From: Desulfosarcina widdelii
GTDB taxonomy: Bacteria; Desulfobacterota; Desulfobacteria; Desulfobacterales; Desulfosarcinaceae
Length of the DNA: 64,000 bases
Direction of reading: 5' to 3'
NCBI RefSeq assembly: GCF_009688965.1
Contig: NZ_AP021875.1
Span: forward strand, 5,208,001 to 5,272,000
Shown here: piece after piece, positions 55,284 through 62,635 of the stretch
Numbering within the stretch: position 1 is the stretch's first letter
Layout: the number at the start of each line of letters is the position of its first letter
Notes under the pieces: model-generated
The model's input: only the letters and a program-made list of their open reading frames with translations
Told to the model about the DNA's origin: nothing
Databases searched by the model: none
Made by a program: the position numbers and the translations under genes

Positions 55284-56681
55284 ATTCATTCTGTCTTCTT
55301 CCGAGCTAAGTGACGGCATACCTAAAAGCGGAATTATATCACCGCGACCAACCCACTTATTCAATGTAGCGCAAGGTTGTCCATCAGGTTCGTTGAAAAA
55401 CGTTCCGGCATGCAATCCAATTCGGTTCACCGAAAAGGCCGAATTCGGGTCATCACGAAAAGGGTGTATACGAGCTAATAATTCGTTGACCCCGAGGGAT
55501 GCAAAAAGCATGTTTACCGAAATAACGGCGGGCTTTTCCTCATCAACCCCTTCGATATACCCGGCCTTGAGCTGTTCCTTGTAAGCGATAGGATCCGCGC
55601 GCTTCATCGATGCGGCGCGTAGCTGTTCATGGGTATAGACCCCCCTGCTAAGAAGGCTCGATCCACCTGGTTGAAGGTAGTGAACGCTTCCGCAAATCTG
55701 GTCAATGCCGCCAGCTCCGTCTGCGGCAAGTTTTACACCAATATCAAAGTAGGGGATAAGATAAGCTGTTGATAGTTTATTCAGCAGGTGTCTTCCGTCA
55801 ATGCCGTCCATGCAGCCAAACAAAACATCGCATTCCGATAGAGCCTTAACGGCATGGAAGCTGTAAAGGTCGTCGGCAATGGTTCTTACTTGAGTGCCGA
55901 AACGCATTTCGTCGACACTGCGGGCAAGGACATTGGCTTTGTATTCTTTGTTCAAGGCATCAGCCATGGTTGCTTGAGGAATCCGATTGAGGTTCTTAAT
56001 TTCGATCCGCTCAGGATCAACGAGAACAAGATTGCCGACGCAATTCCTTGCGAGTTGTTCCACCACGAGACTACCGGTGCCAGAGCATCCGACGACACCA
56101 ATCTTCAAAGCTTTCAGCAATTGATACGTCCCCTGGCCAAAGGCCTGCGCAACCCGGATACCATATTCATCCAAATGGGTGAGCTTTTTCCTTGAAAACC
56201 AGAATTTAAGATCATCGCCTACAAATTTTATGCATGCAATGGGCTGGAAATCATTATCGTCAGATAGGGTTCTACCCTTCATACTTCCATCTCGAAACAT
56301 AATTACGCTTGCATGGAGAGCCATGTTGTCAGTCCAATCGCGGGCATAAGCGAAAAAATCCTTGTCGGACCTATCATCAACACGCGAAAAGGTATCAAAG
56401 CCATTCGGATGGCTGTGGATCTTGACAACCGAAAAATCCTTTATTGTTGCACGATCGAGGATTTCGGGTATTTTTTCGGTACGCCATCTGATGTAATCCG
56501 GCCCACGTTCACAAAACTCGTAGGGTATAGGCAGGACTTCATGAACGAGCAGACCATGAGAATCGACACCTTGTCGGCGACCACACAGGGCAAACGCGAT
56601 CGCCTCCAAACCATCGTCAGGGAAGAGATGGGTCCGAAGCTGCTCGTGATGGCTTTGCGTCAATGATAAAGCTATATTCAT
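55278..56681 (-). CDS. JAB deubiquitinase-like / E1-like (ThiF) fusion
   Basis: The 467-residue product has an N-terminal JAB/JAMM peptidase with all zinc-ligand and catalytic residues: Glu26, His89-Ser-His91, Ser99 and Asp102 (HSHPNGFDTFSRVD). A C-terminal E1/ThiF adenylating domain follows: GVVGCSGTGSLVVEQLARN (198 on), VDPERIEIKNLNR with Asp222 and Arg233, and the YFDIGVKLAADG segment. So one chain could both activate a ubiquitin-like tail and remove it. It lies 6 bases after the Ubl-E2 gene. The last codon and stop come from the IS4-family end; the pre-insertion reading ended MNE. Prok-JAB plus ThiF is typical of bacterial ubiquitin-like operons. Confidence 0.88.
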   Translation of the reverse strand: MNIALSLTQSHHEQLRTHLFPDDGLEAIAFALCGRRQGVDSHGLLVHEVLPIPYEFCERGPDYIRWRTEKIPEILDRATIKDFSVVKIHSHPNGFDTFSRVDDRSDKDFFAYARDWTDNMALHASVIMFRDGSMKGRTLSDDNDFQPIACIKFVGDDLKFWFSRKKLTHLDEYGIRVAQAFGQGTYQLLKALKIGVVGCSGTGSLVVEQLARNCVGNLVLVDPERIEIKNLNRIPQATMADALNKEYKANVLARSVDEMRFGTQVRTIADDLYSFHAVKALSECDVLFGCMDGIDGRHLLNKLSTAYLIPYFDIGVKLAADGAGGIDQICGSVHYLQPGGSSLLSRGVYTHEQLRAASMKRADPIAYKEQLKAGYIEGVDEEKPAVISVNMLFASLGVNELLARIHPFRDDPNSAFSVNRIGLHAGTFFNEPDGQPCATLNKWVGRGDIIPLLGMPSLSSEEDRMNH

Positions 56682-56687
56682 AGTTAG

Positions 56688-57416
56688 TTAGACCTTTTTG
56701 AGCTCTTGCACAAGCCATTCTCCAACCAAGGCAATGTGAGTTGAAAGGTCGTCGATTCCGATTCGCCAGGGATTAGATGGAGTTCGATGCCTAGACCATT
56801 GTTGCCAGGTTTTTCCGTCAAAATTTTGATTGGAGATGGCCTTAATTGGTTTCCCATTCTTGCGTGACAGATGGGGGTAAAAATATACCATGTCGATTTG
56901 TGTATCAGGGTAGGTACTGCCGAGGCGAACATGCAGGTCGACACTTTTTATATTATATCCGTCGGGGATGCGGCTATATCCATAGATAACGACAAACTGG
57001 TTTTTCCCTTCGGCAACAGTTTCCCATGGAAGGTCCAATGCATCGAGAAATTCAATATCCTCTTCCGGGAGATCAAAGTGGTAACGAGGGGATGAGGTTG
57101 CAGCAGCCGGCATGGCTCCTTCTGTCTGGTCAAGCGGCAAGGTCATGAATCGTTCGACACCCGGGGTCCGGAAATCGACCACCGCATCGAGTTCAATTTT
57201 TACTGGTTGCCCTCCTTGCAGCTTCTGGTATAGCGCGAAACGTTCAACAGGTTTTTTTCCGGCCAATTCTAAAAGAGCGCGGCCCGTTATTTCGGGAACA
57301 TTTACAACATAGTGATCCTTATCAATTCGTATGCGATATTTTACGGCGTGGGGTATTTTTCTACCTTCTTTTGCATGCTGCTCGATGTCAACAATATCAT
57401 TGCATATTTCGTTCAT
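56688..57416 (-). CDS. Ubiquitin-like (multiubiquitin) / E2-like fusion
   Basis: The 242-residue product has an N-terminal beta-grasp Multi_ubiq domain (KYRIRIDKDHYVVNVPEITG ... ALYQKLQGGQPVKIELDAVV ... GVERFMTLPLDQTEG). After a short Ala/Ser linker comes a Prok-E2_E domain (FDLPEEDIEFLDALDLPWET, STYPDTQIDMVYFYPHLSRK, TWQQWSRHRTPSNPWRIGID). The E2-like part contains no Cys, so it cannot carry a classical thioester. The Ubl ends in a single Gly at TEG rather than Gly-Gly, followed by more protein, so cleavage would be needed to free it. Both features are known for this E2 type as far as I recall. Second gene of the operon. Confidence 0.85.
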   Translation of the reverse strand: MNEICNDIVDIEQHAKEGRKIPHAVKYRIRIDKDHYVVNVPEITGRALLELAGKKPVERFALYQKLQGGQPVKIELDAVVDFRTPGVERFMTLPLDQTEGAMPAAATSSPRYHFDLPEEDIEFLDALDLPWETVAEGKNQFVVIYGYSRIPDGYNIKSVDLHVRLGSTYPDTQIDMVYFYPHLSRKNGKPIKAISNQNFDGKTWQQWSRHRTPSNPWRIGIDDLSTHIALVGEWLVQELKKV

Positions 57417-57475
57417 GGTGCGATCTCCTGATTTACATTGATGTTTGGGCTCGCCATAAGGCGGGCCCAGATTTA

Positions 57476-57649
57476 TTACTTTTCTTTTCGAACGCCTTTG
57501 AATGGTTTGTCATCAGCTTTTTGATCGATGAATCGACCGCTATCTGTGTCGCGTTTCGTCCACTTGTCGTTTTTCGGGTTATAGACCTGAGAACGGTCTC
57601 TTACGGCGCCTTTCCGGTGGCCATCACCAGTGGGAGGGTTAGTTGCCAT
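57476..57649 (-). CDS. 57-residue hydrophilic protein heading the Bub operon
   Basis: MATNPPTGDGHRKGAVRDRS, then QVYNPKNDKWTKRDTDSGRF and IDQKADDKPFKGVRKEK. It is strongly charged and Gly/Asp/Lys-rich, with no signal or helix-rich part, probably disordered or a small beta structure. The ATG follows AAAGGAG at ideal spacing, and a consensus-like sigma-70 promoter lies upstream. Similar small proteins accompany Ubl/E2 operons as far as I remember, so it may be a conjugation substrate or carrier rather than noise. It lies 59 bases before the Ubl-E2 gene. Confidence 0.75.
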   Translation of the reverse strand: MATNPPTGDGHRKGAVRDRSQVYNPKNDKWTKRDTDSGRFIDQKADDKPFKGVRKEK

Positions 57650-57707
57650 TTTGCTTTAGCTCCTTTCGTTATGTTGTAGGAAAAATCAAATACCAACTTT
57701 GGTGCTA

Positions 57708-57736
57708 ATCATAATGAGCATTGCAAAGTTTGTCAA
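57708..57736 (-). promoter_or_regulatory. Sigma-70 promoter of the Bub operon
   Basis: On the minus strand TTGACA (57731-57736) and TATGAT (57708-57713) are 17 bases apart. The start would be near 57700, about 50 bases before the ATG at 57649. The -35 box is part of the inverted repeat at 57731-57760. Confidence 0.75.
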
Positions 57737-57760
57737 GCACATATTTAGATTTGCTTGACA
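57731..57760. promoter_or_regulatory. Inverted-repeat operator over both -35 boxes
   Basis: Perfect 9-base arms, TGTCAAGCA (57731-57739) and TGCTTGACA (57752-57760), are separated by 12 bases. The left arm contains the leftward -35 TTGACA of the Bub operon. The right arm contains TTGACA (57755-57760) for the rightward XRE gene, with TATTGT 16 bases on as a weak -10. A dimer of the XRE repressor encoded at 57821 would close both promoters. Confidence 0.65.
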
Positions 57761-57820
57761 TTATTAGCACGTGTGGTATTGTTATAATATCGCTTGAATT
57801 AGTCTTAAGGAGGTGAAATT

Positions 57821-58198
57821 ATGACAGATAAAGAAAAAAAGGAGGGCGAAAGAAACCTGCTGGCTCAATACCTATCTGATATCAGAGCGTCCAAAGGATT
57901 AAAACTGCGCGAGGTTGAAGAGGCCACAGACAGAGAAGTCTCGAATGCATATTTAAGCCAGCTTGAGAATGGTAAGATCAAAAAGCCTTCCCCGAACATT
58001 TTGTACACCCTATCTACAGTTTATGATGTTAGTTATGAAAGCTTAATGGAAAAGGCGGGCTACATAGTTCCAGCCGGTAAAGGGAAAAAAGTTCCAAAGC
58101 GGGCAATCAGTGACCTTACTTCAGAGGAAGAGAAAGCGCTTCTTGAGTATTTGGCTTTCTACAGAACCAGAAAGAGGGGAAATGTTAAAAAAGGATGA
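57821..58198 (+). CDS. XRE-family repressor (CapH-like)
   Basis: The 125-residue product starts after a near-perfect AAGGAGGTGA. The helix-turn-helix is LAQYLSDIRASKGLKLREVE through SNAYLSQLENGKIKKPSPNI (residues about 12-60). A C-terminal helical part (LTSEEEKALLEYLAFYRTRK) is suited to dimerisation or to peptidase recognition. It is divergent from the Bub operon and overlaps the ImmA/IrrE-like peptidase gene by 17 bases. HTH plus metallopeptidase pairs of this kind (ImmR-ImmA; CapH-CapP in CBASS) keep a defence or mobile element silent until the peptidase cuts the repressor. The inverted repeat between the units is the likely operator. Confidence 0.85.
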   Translation: MTDKEKKEGERNLLAQYLSDIRASKGLKLREVEEATDREVSNAYLSQLENGKIKKPSPNILYTLSTVYDVSYESLMEKAGYIVPAGKGKKVPKRAISDLTSEEEKALLEYLAFYRTRKRGNVKKG

Positions 58199-59102
58199 CT
58201 GCACCCTGTCGCATTCTGTTTATGAGAAGATCAGGAGAGAAGCGAAGCGCATTTTAATTGAATCCAACGCTATTGGTCGTTTCCCAACACCAGTAGCGGA
58301 CATTATGGATGTCGCAAAAGTTGAGGTCGTAGATGACAATATTTTGGATGAGGGCTTTTTATCAAAAATAAGAAAAAAAGCCGGAAGGGCACTGAAAAAA
58401 GCGATATCTGTGACGCTGGGGGTGCTTGATGTGAAAGGCCGTTTTGTGTTCGTCGATAAGACTGTTCATGCGGTGAGACAGACATTTATCAAGATTCACG
58501 AAGCAGGCCATTTCATAATGGCTTGGCAGCGAAAATTGTATTCAATTGTAGAGGATTGCGAAAAGACCATCTCCACTGAAATTGAAGATCATTTCGATAG
58601 AGAAGCAAACGTGTTTACATCTGAAGTCTTGTTTCAGCTAGATACCTTTTCAGAGGAAGCTGAAAATCATGGATTTGGGATTCAGGTGCCTATCCGGTTG
58701 AGCAAAAAATATGGGGCATCCATTTACGCATCGATCCGGAGATATGTTTCTAAAAATTGGAGAGCATGCGCAGTTCTTGTGCTTGATCCTCCAGAGTTAA
58801 TGGCTGGATGCGGGTTCAAAGCCGGACTTAGAAGAGTCGTTTATTCCGACAAATTCATTGAAGTGTTTGGCAAGATTAATTGGCCGGAACAGTATACGCC
58901 GGATGATGAAATCGGTTCAATGGTACCTGTCGGGGGACGAAGAATGTCAGCACCCAGGGAAATAGGGCTTAAAAACGACAATGGGGAATTATGCGAATGT
59001 ATTGCAGAGGCATTTACGCAGACATATCAGGTTTTTATATTGATTCATGCAGTTAAAACACTTAAACCCGGATATTGCATCTGCGTTCTGACAGTAAGTT
59101 AA
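58182..59102 (+). CDS. ImmA/IrrE-type metallopeptidase (CapP-like), tail replaced by IS1380
   Basis: About 306 residues, starting MLKKDDCTLSHSVYEKIRRE after AGGGGA. The zinc peptidase motif is IKIHEAGHFIMAW (HExxH at about 106), with the third ligand in DHFDREANVFTSEVLF. It overlaps the XRE gene, which should be its substrate. DNA damage or another cell signal would trigger cleavage and derepress the Bub operon; this is by analogy with CapP and ImmA. The IS1380 end starts at 59067, so the last 11 residues (PGYCICVLTVS) are IS-encoded. The original would have ended KSTRMFL a few codons later, so activity may be retained. Confidence 0.85.
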   Translation: MLKKDDCTLSHSVYEKIRREAKRILIESNAIGRFPTPVADIMDVAKVEVVDDNILDEGFLSKIRKKAGRALKKAISVTLGVLDVKGRFVFVDKTVHAVRQTFIKIHEAGHFIMAWQRKLYSIVEDCEKTISTEIEDHFDREANVFTSEVLFQLDTFSEEAENHGFGIQVPIRLSKKYGASIYASIRRYVSKNWRACAVLVLDPPELMAGCGFKAGLRRVVYSDKFIEVFGKINWPEQYTPDDEIGSMVPVGGRRMSAPREIGLKNDNGELCECIAEAFTQTYQVFILIHAVKTLKPGYCICVLTVS

Positions 59103-60689
59103 AAGACCAGTTTTAGGTTTTACAGACTCGATTTATAATCACGGTCGACGTTTCTTTGTTTCAGCAGCGGATAGAGCCGCAAGTTTAGAAGGAAAAAGCA
59201 GCCAGTCCTGTCAATTTGAACGCACCTCACCAGCGGTTGTTCGATCTGCGGTTGATTATCTCTACTGCAGGGCGGCCATCGCCCGGTAAAAGATCAATCG
59301 CATGGGGTGATCCCGTCGGATCTTGATCTGCCACTGACGGCTGCGGTAAAGCACATTGGCCGGCAGATGCAGCAATAATAAACCCAGGCGTTTGATCCGG
59401 GCCGTGCGCAAGGCCTTGGGCAGCGTCAGGCGACGGATGCAGTTGAGCAGGTTGTAGGCGATCAGGCCGGTCAAAAAGAGCGCATCGTTGGCCCAAAAGC
59501 CTTTGGTGCGGATGCCCGTGGCGGCAAAGTCGTTTTTCAACTCCTCGATGATCTGTTCCACCACGGTGCCGCGATTGTAAAGCCGCCAGATGTTTTCGGC
59601 ATTGAGATGCAGGTTGGTGACCACGACTTCGTAGCGGCCCTCCATCATCTCGAACAGCGGCAGCTGCGGTGACTGTTCTTCCGCCGGCAGGTATCTCTCG
59701 ATCACGGCCATGCGGCGGGGATGCGACCAGCCGTCCAGCTGGCAACGCATGTTGGCGGCAAAGTGACCGTTGCCGATGGCCCGCCACTTCTTGATCTTTG
59801 AGATCTTGCCGACCACGTTGGCGGTCAGCTTGACCTTGGCCACGTAGCCGGCCCCAAACTGTTCGATGGTGTCGAGCACCTTGCCGGCGGTCAAGCCCTT
59901 GTCCAAGCGAAAAACGGTCTGATCCATCGGATGGCTGCTTTCAGCCGCTATCTTGTGGATAAAGTCGTCCAGGCCATGACCGGAAGCACATGATCCGGGC
60001 CGCAGATAACCGTCGACCACTGAACGGGCCTTAACGTCTACGGCCAGCAGCGGATGGTAGGAATCGCGTCCGGGCTTATGGGGGTTGTAACCGCGGTCAG
60101 CACCCTCGATCTGTTGGCCGAATACACTGGCTACCGTGGAATCGATGGCCACCAACCGCATTCCGGGCTGGGCGACCTGATCACTCAAGCCGGTGACGAT
60201 ACCCTCAAGGCCCAGGTTGTGAAGCCAGCGCAGGTCGCCCAAGCGCCGTCCGAAGGTGGCTGGATGGGCAATCGCATCCCATTCAAACAGGGCTTTCAGG
60301 GCGGGATCGTCCAGTAACGCCGTATCGCTGACCGCTTCACCGCCAAGCAAACGAAGGGTGATCAATTGTTCGAGCACATGGCGCATTTGATGATGTCTGC
60401 ATTCATCCAGCTCAGCGGTAAGGTGTTTCAAATCTTCTCGCACGCGGAAATAATCGAGTGCGCGGGAAACCACTGCCATACCGCCGTAGGAAGTGACGTT
60501 TTTGCCGGTAAACGAAAGATGGGCTTTTCCTTGCTTGATGACTTTACGCGGACGGCCTTTCTTGCTATTTTGTTTTCGCACCCTTTTGATGATTCCTTTC
60601 TCGTGGATTGGCCACGCTTAAGACTCCAGAATCATTATTAAAGGGTGCTTTCTTTTGGGTCAACCGTTTTCTCAGATGCAATATCCGGG
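59067..60689. mobile_element. IS1380-family element
   Basis: The 1623-base element has 17-base perfect terminal inverted repeats CCCGGATATTGCATCTG (59067-59083 and, reversed, 60673-60689). A 5-base duplication TTAAA flanks it (59062-59066, 60690-60694). It holds one leftward transposase gene. It inserted in the last codons of the peptidase gene. Confidence 0.88.
59262..60581 (-). CDS. IS1380-family transposase
   Basis: The 439-residue DDE transposase has VAIDSTVASVFGQQIEGADR (first Asp), DQTVFRLDKGLTAGKVLDTI (second Asp) and YNRGTVVEQIIEELKNDFAA (Glu). A basic N-terminus (KKGRPRKVIKQGKAH) follows a GTG start behind AAAAGG. Full length and intact, GC-rich compared with the surrounding genes, in keeping with recent arrival. 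Confidence 0.93.
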   Translation of the reverse strand: MRKQNSKKGRPRKVIKQGKAHLSFTGKNVTSYGGMAVVSRALDYFRVREDLKHLTAELDECRHHQMRHVLEQLITLRLLGGEAVSDTALLDDPALKALFEWDAIAHPATFGRRLGDLRWLHNLGLEGIVTGLSDQVAQPGMRLVAIDSTVASVFGQQIEGADRGYNPHKPGRDSYHPLLAVDVKARSVVDGYLRPGSCASGHGLDDFIHKIAAESSHPMDQTVFRLDKGLTAGKVLDTIEQFGAGYVAKVKLTANVVGKISKIKKWRAIGNGHFAANMRCQLDGWSHPRRMAVIERYLPAEEQSPQLPLFEMMEGRYEVVVTNLHLNAENIWRLYNRGTVVEQIIEELKNDFAATGIRTKGFWANDALFLTGLIAYNLLNCIRRLTLPKALRTARIKRLGLLLLHLPANVLYRSRQWQIKIRRDHPMRLIFYRAMAALQ

Positions 60690-60854
60690 TTAAAAGCACA
60701 AGAATGTTTTTATAGAATCCATAGATGAAATATTCCTCGAACCAGGAATTTAAAACTTTCTTTAAGCGCTTGCCCTAATGGATACTTTGGCTGACTCTAC
60801 TGATACTGTTTGGACTGTTGTAAAAAAACCTTAGCGTAACTTTTCATTCCATTA

Positions 60855-61394
60855 ATGGCCCACACCCCAGTTAAAAGGACTTTAACTGTGAGTCAGCTTG
60901 TTGAGGTTAATGATATCACTCAGCGGATCTACACTGTTCGTGGCGTAAAAGTCATGCTGGATCGGGATTTAGCTGATCTATATGGAGTTGAGACCAAAAG
61001 ATTGAAAGAGCAGGTCAGAAGGAACATCGATCGGTTCCCGAAAGATTTTATGTTTGAGCTGTCCAATCTAGAGTTTAGAAACTTGAGGTCGCAAATTGCG
61101 ACCTCAAGTTGGGGTGGCCCTCGATATGTTCCAATGGCCTTTACCGAGCAAGGGGTCGCCATGCTCTCAAGCGTTCTTCATAGTAAAAAAGCGATTCAAA
61201 TCAACGTACAGATCATGCGGGCTTTCGTGCAACTTCGCCACCTGGTCTTAGACCATGCTGAACTTAAGCGTGAAGTAGCGGCGCTGCGCAGCCAGACTGA
61301 AGAACGGTTTGAGGTGGTTTTCACAGTTCTGGATAAACTGATGTCCGATGATAATGAATCAAAAAATAAGATTGGCTTTGTCAAAAAAGACTAA
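60855..61394 (+). CDS. ORF6N-domain (phage antirepressor-like) protein
   Basis: The 179-residue product has an ORF6N domain: RIYTVRGVKVMLDRDLADLY, VETKRLKEQVRRNIDRFPKD, FMFELSNLEF and YVPMAFTEQGVAMLSSVLHS. A C-terminal coiled-coil-like tail (RHLVLDHAELKREVAALRSQ) follows. Such DNA-binding or regulatory domains occur in phage and mobile DNA. ATG 60855 has no clear ribosome site; GTG 60888 is an alternative. A perfect palindrome sits inside the gene (61081-61109) and a near copy follows the stop. Stand-alone gene between IS1380 and a convergent operon. Confidence 0.8.
   Translation: MAHTPVKRTLTVSQLVEVNDITQRIYTVRGVKVMLDRDLADLYGVETKRLKEQVRRNIDRFPKDFMFELSNLEFRNLRSQIATSSWGGPRYVPMAFTEQGVAMLSSVLHSKKAIQINVQIMRAFVQLRHLVLDHAELKREVAALRSQTEERFEVVFTVLDKLMSDDNESKNKIGFVKKD
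61081..61109. repeat. Palindrome inside the ORF6N gene
   Basis: 14-base arms, ACTTGAGGTCGCAA and TTGCGACCTCAAGT, are separated by one base. The pairing extends one more base on each side, to 61080-61110. The palindrome is read in frame as part of the SQIATSS region. Confidence 0.75.
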
Positions 61395-61413
61395 TTGAAT
61401 CAGATCGATACAA

Positions 61414-61442
61414 ACTTGAGGTCGCAATTTGCGATCTCAAAT
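61414..61442. repeat. Second copy of the ORF6N palindrome
   Basis: ACTTGAGGTCGCAA, T, TTGCGATCTCAAAT: the left arm and centre are the same as in the gene copy (identical but for the central base), and the right arm has two changes. It begins 20 bases after the ORF6N stop. The two copies enclose the C-terminal half of the gene. Confidence 0.7.
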
Positions 61443-61481
61443 AAAAAAGCCCCCGGTCCCGGGAGATCCGGAGCCGAGGGC
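61443..61481 (-). terminator. Rho-independent terminator for the leftward VWA operon
   Basis: A GC-rich imperfect hairpin (61449-61481, GCCCCCGG pairing with CCGAGGGC) is followed on the minus strand by CTTTTTTAT. It lies about 45 bases past the stop of the DUF2201/VWA gene. It faces the convergent ORF6N gene too. Confidence 0.75.
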
Positions 61482-61528
61482 GTTTAATATCGAACTTATT
61501 GTCCTTAATTAATAAAATGTTTGTCTGG

Positions 61529-62635
61529 TCAGTATTCAGCAACGGTCAGACATTCCCCAAACGGAGGAGTTGTCCCTCCCATACCCAACTTCGCCCACAA
61601 TACCGGATAACCGGGATCATCGGGAAATCGGGTTCCTGCCAGGTCGGTTAGATAAACCAAATATGCGGGGCGCAGTCCCTTTTCATCAACCCATTCGAAG
61701 GGCGGTCGAAAATTCGTCCCCCCGCCGCCGATGGGATGGATCTTTATCGGCATATCGTGTCGACAAAAAGTCTCCACGCTCTTAACCCGGGTGTCGCAGT
61801 AAACCACCTTGACATTGGTTTCCACGGCTTCCACGATGGCCGTTATTTCGGATGCGAACTGTGCCACTTGCCGATCTCCTATAGATCCGGAAGTATCCAC
61901 CGCGATAACCCCCTCTCCGATGGCCATGGAAGCCAGGGCCGGCAGATAGAGTCCCAGGTGGACATATCTTCGATTGGGCGGCGTCCATGAATAATCGTTG
62001 GACGTAACCTGCTGCATGAATCGCCTGAGAACCTCTCGCCAATCGACCCGGGGACGGGTGATCGTTTGCACCAAACGCTCCAGTCCGCCCGGCATATTCC
62101 CCATGGCCTTGGCCTGGGTGTAGGCTTGGGCAACCATTACCTTGACCTCTTGCAGGGCTTGAGCCATTTCCGCAGGAGTTGCCTTTTTACCGTCCTTGCC
62201 CGGATAGTCCCGGACCTCCCCGAATTCATCCGGACCGTTGGACTTAACTTTTACTTCCGGCAGTCGTTTGTAAATCGCTTCCGCTGACTGGTCTGTGCCC
62301 ATGCCGCCCAGCACTCCCGCAGGTAAGACAAATCCGCTCTCTTTTAAAATGTCATTGATCGCGTAATCACAGGCAGCGTTCCAATTGCCGAACTCTCGAG
62401 CGCCTCGCCTTAAATGATGAGCCAGGGCCACATGCATCACCTCGTGGGCAAACAATCCCTTGATTTGGTCGGTACTGAGGCTGTTTACAAAGTCCGGGTT
62501 ATAGGCAATGACAATCCCGTTGGTATAAGCGGTTTGACAATCCGGATCGGCAACCAGTCCCATGCGCAAGGCCAGGCTACCGAAAAAGGGATGATCGAGG
62601 GTCACGGCGATCCGTGCCTTGTTCATTTTATCCAT
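61529..62635 (-). CDS. DUF2201 putative metallopeptidase / VWA-like protein
   Basis: The 368-residue product has an N-terminal metallopeptidase-like domain with LFAHEVMHVALAHHLRRG (HExxH at 64-68), FGNWNAACDYAINDILKESG and, in the C-terminal part, a VWA-like domain beginning VIAVDTSGSIGDRQVAQFAS with the DxSxS metal site. This is the DUF2201 architecture, usually partnered with a MoxR-type AAA+ ATPase, as here. Its ATG lies 8 bases inside the end of the preceding gene, so translation is coupled. The MoxR-VWA pairs act as chaperones or metal-insertion devices; the substrate here is unknown. Confidence 0.88.
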   Translation of the reverse strand: MDKMNKARIAVTLDHPFFGSLALRMGLVADPDCQTAYTNGIVIAYNPDFVNSLSTDQIKGLFAHEVMHVALAHHLRRGAREFGNWNAACDYAINDILKESGFVLPAGVLGGMGTDQSAEAIYKRLPEVKVKSNGPDEFGEVRDYPGKDGKKATPAEMAQALQEVKVMVAQAYTQAKAMGNMPGGLERLVQTITRPRVDWREVLRRFMQQVTSNDYSWTPPNRRYVHLGLYLPALASMAIGEGVIAVDTSGSIGDRQVAQFASEITAIVEAVETNVKVVYCDTRVKSVETFCRHDMPIKIHPIGGGGTNFRPPFEWVDEKGLRPAYLVYLTDLAGTRFPDDPGYPVLWAKLGMGGTTPPFGECLTVAEY

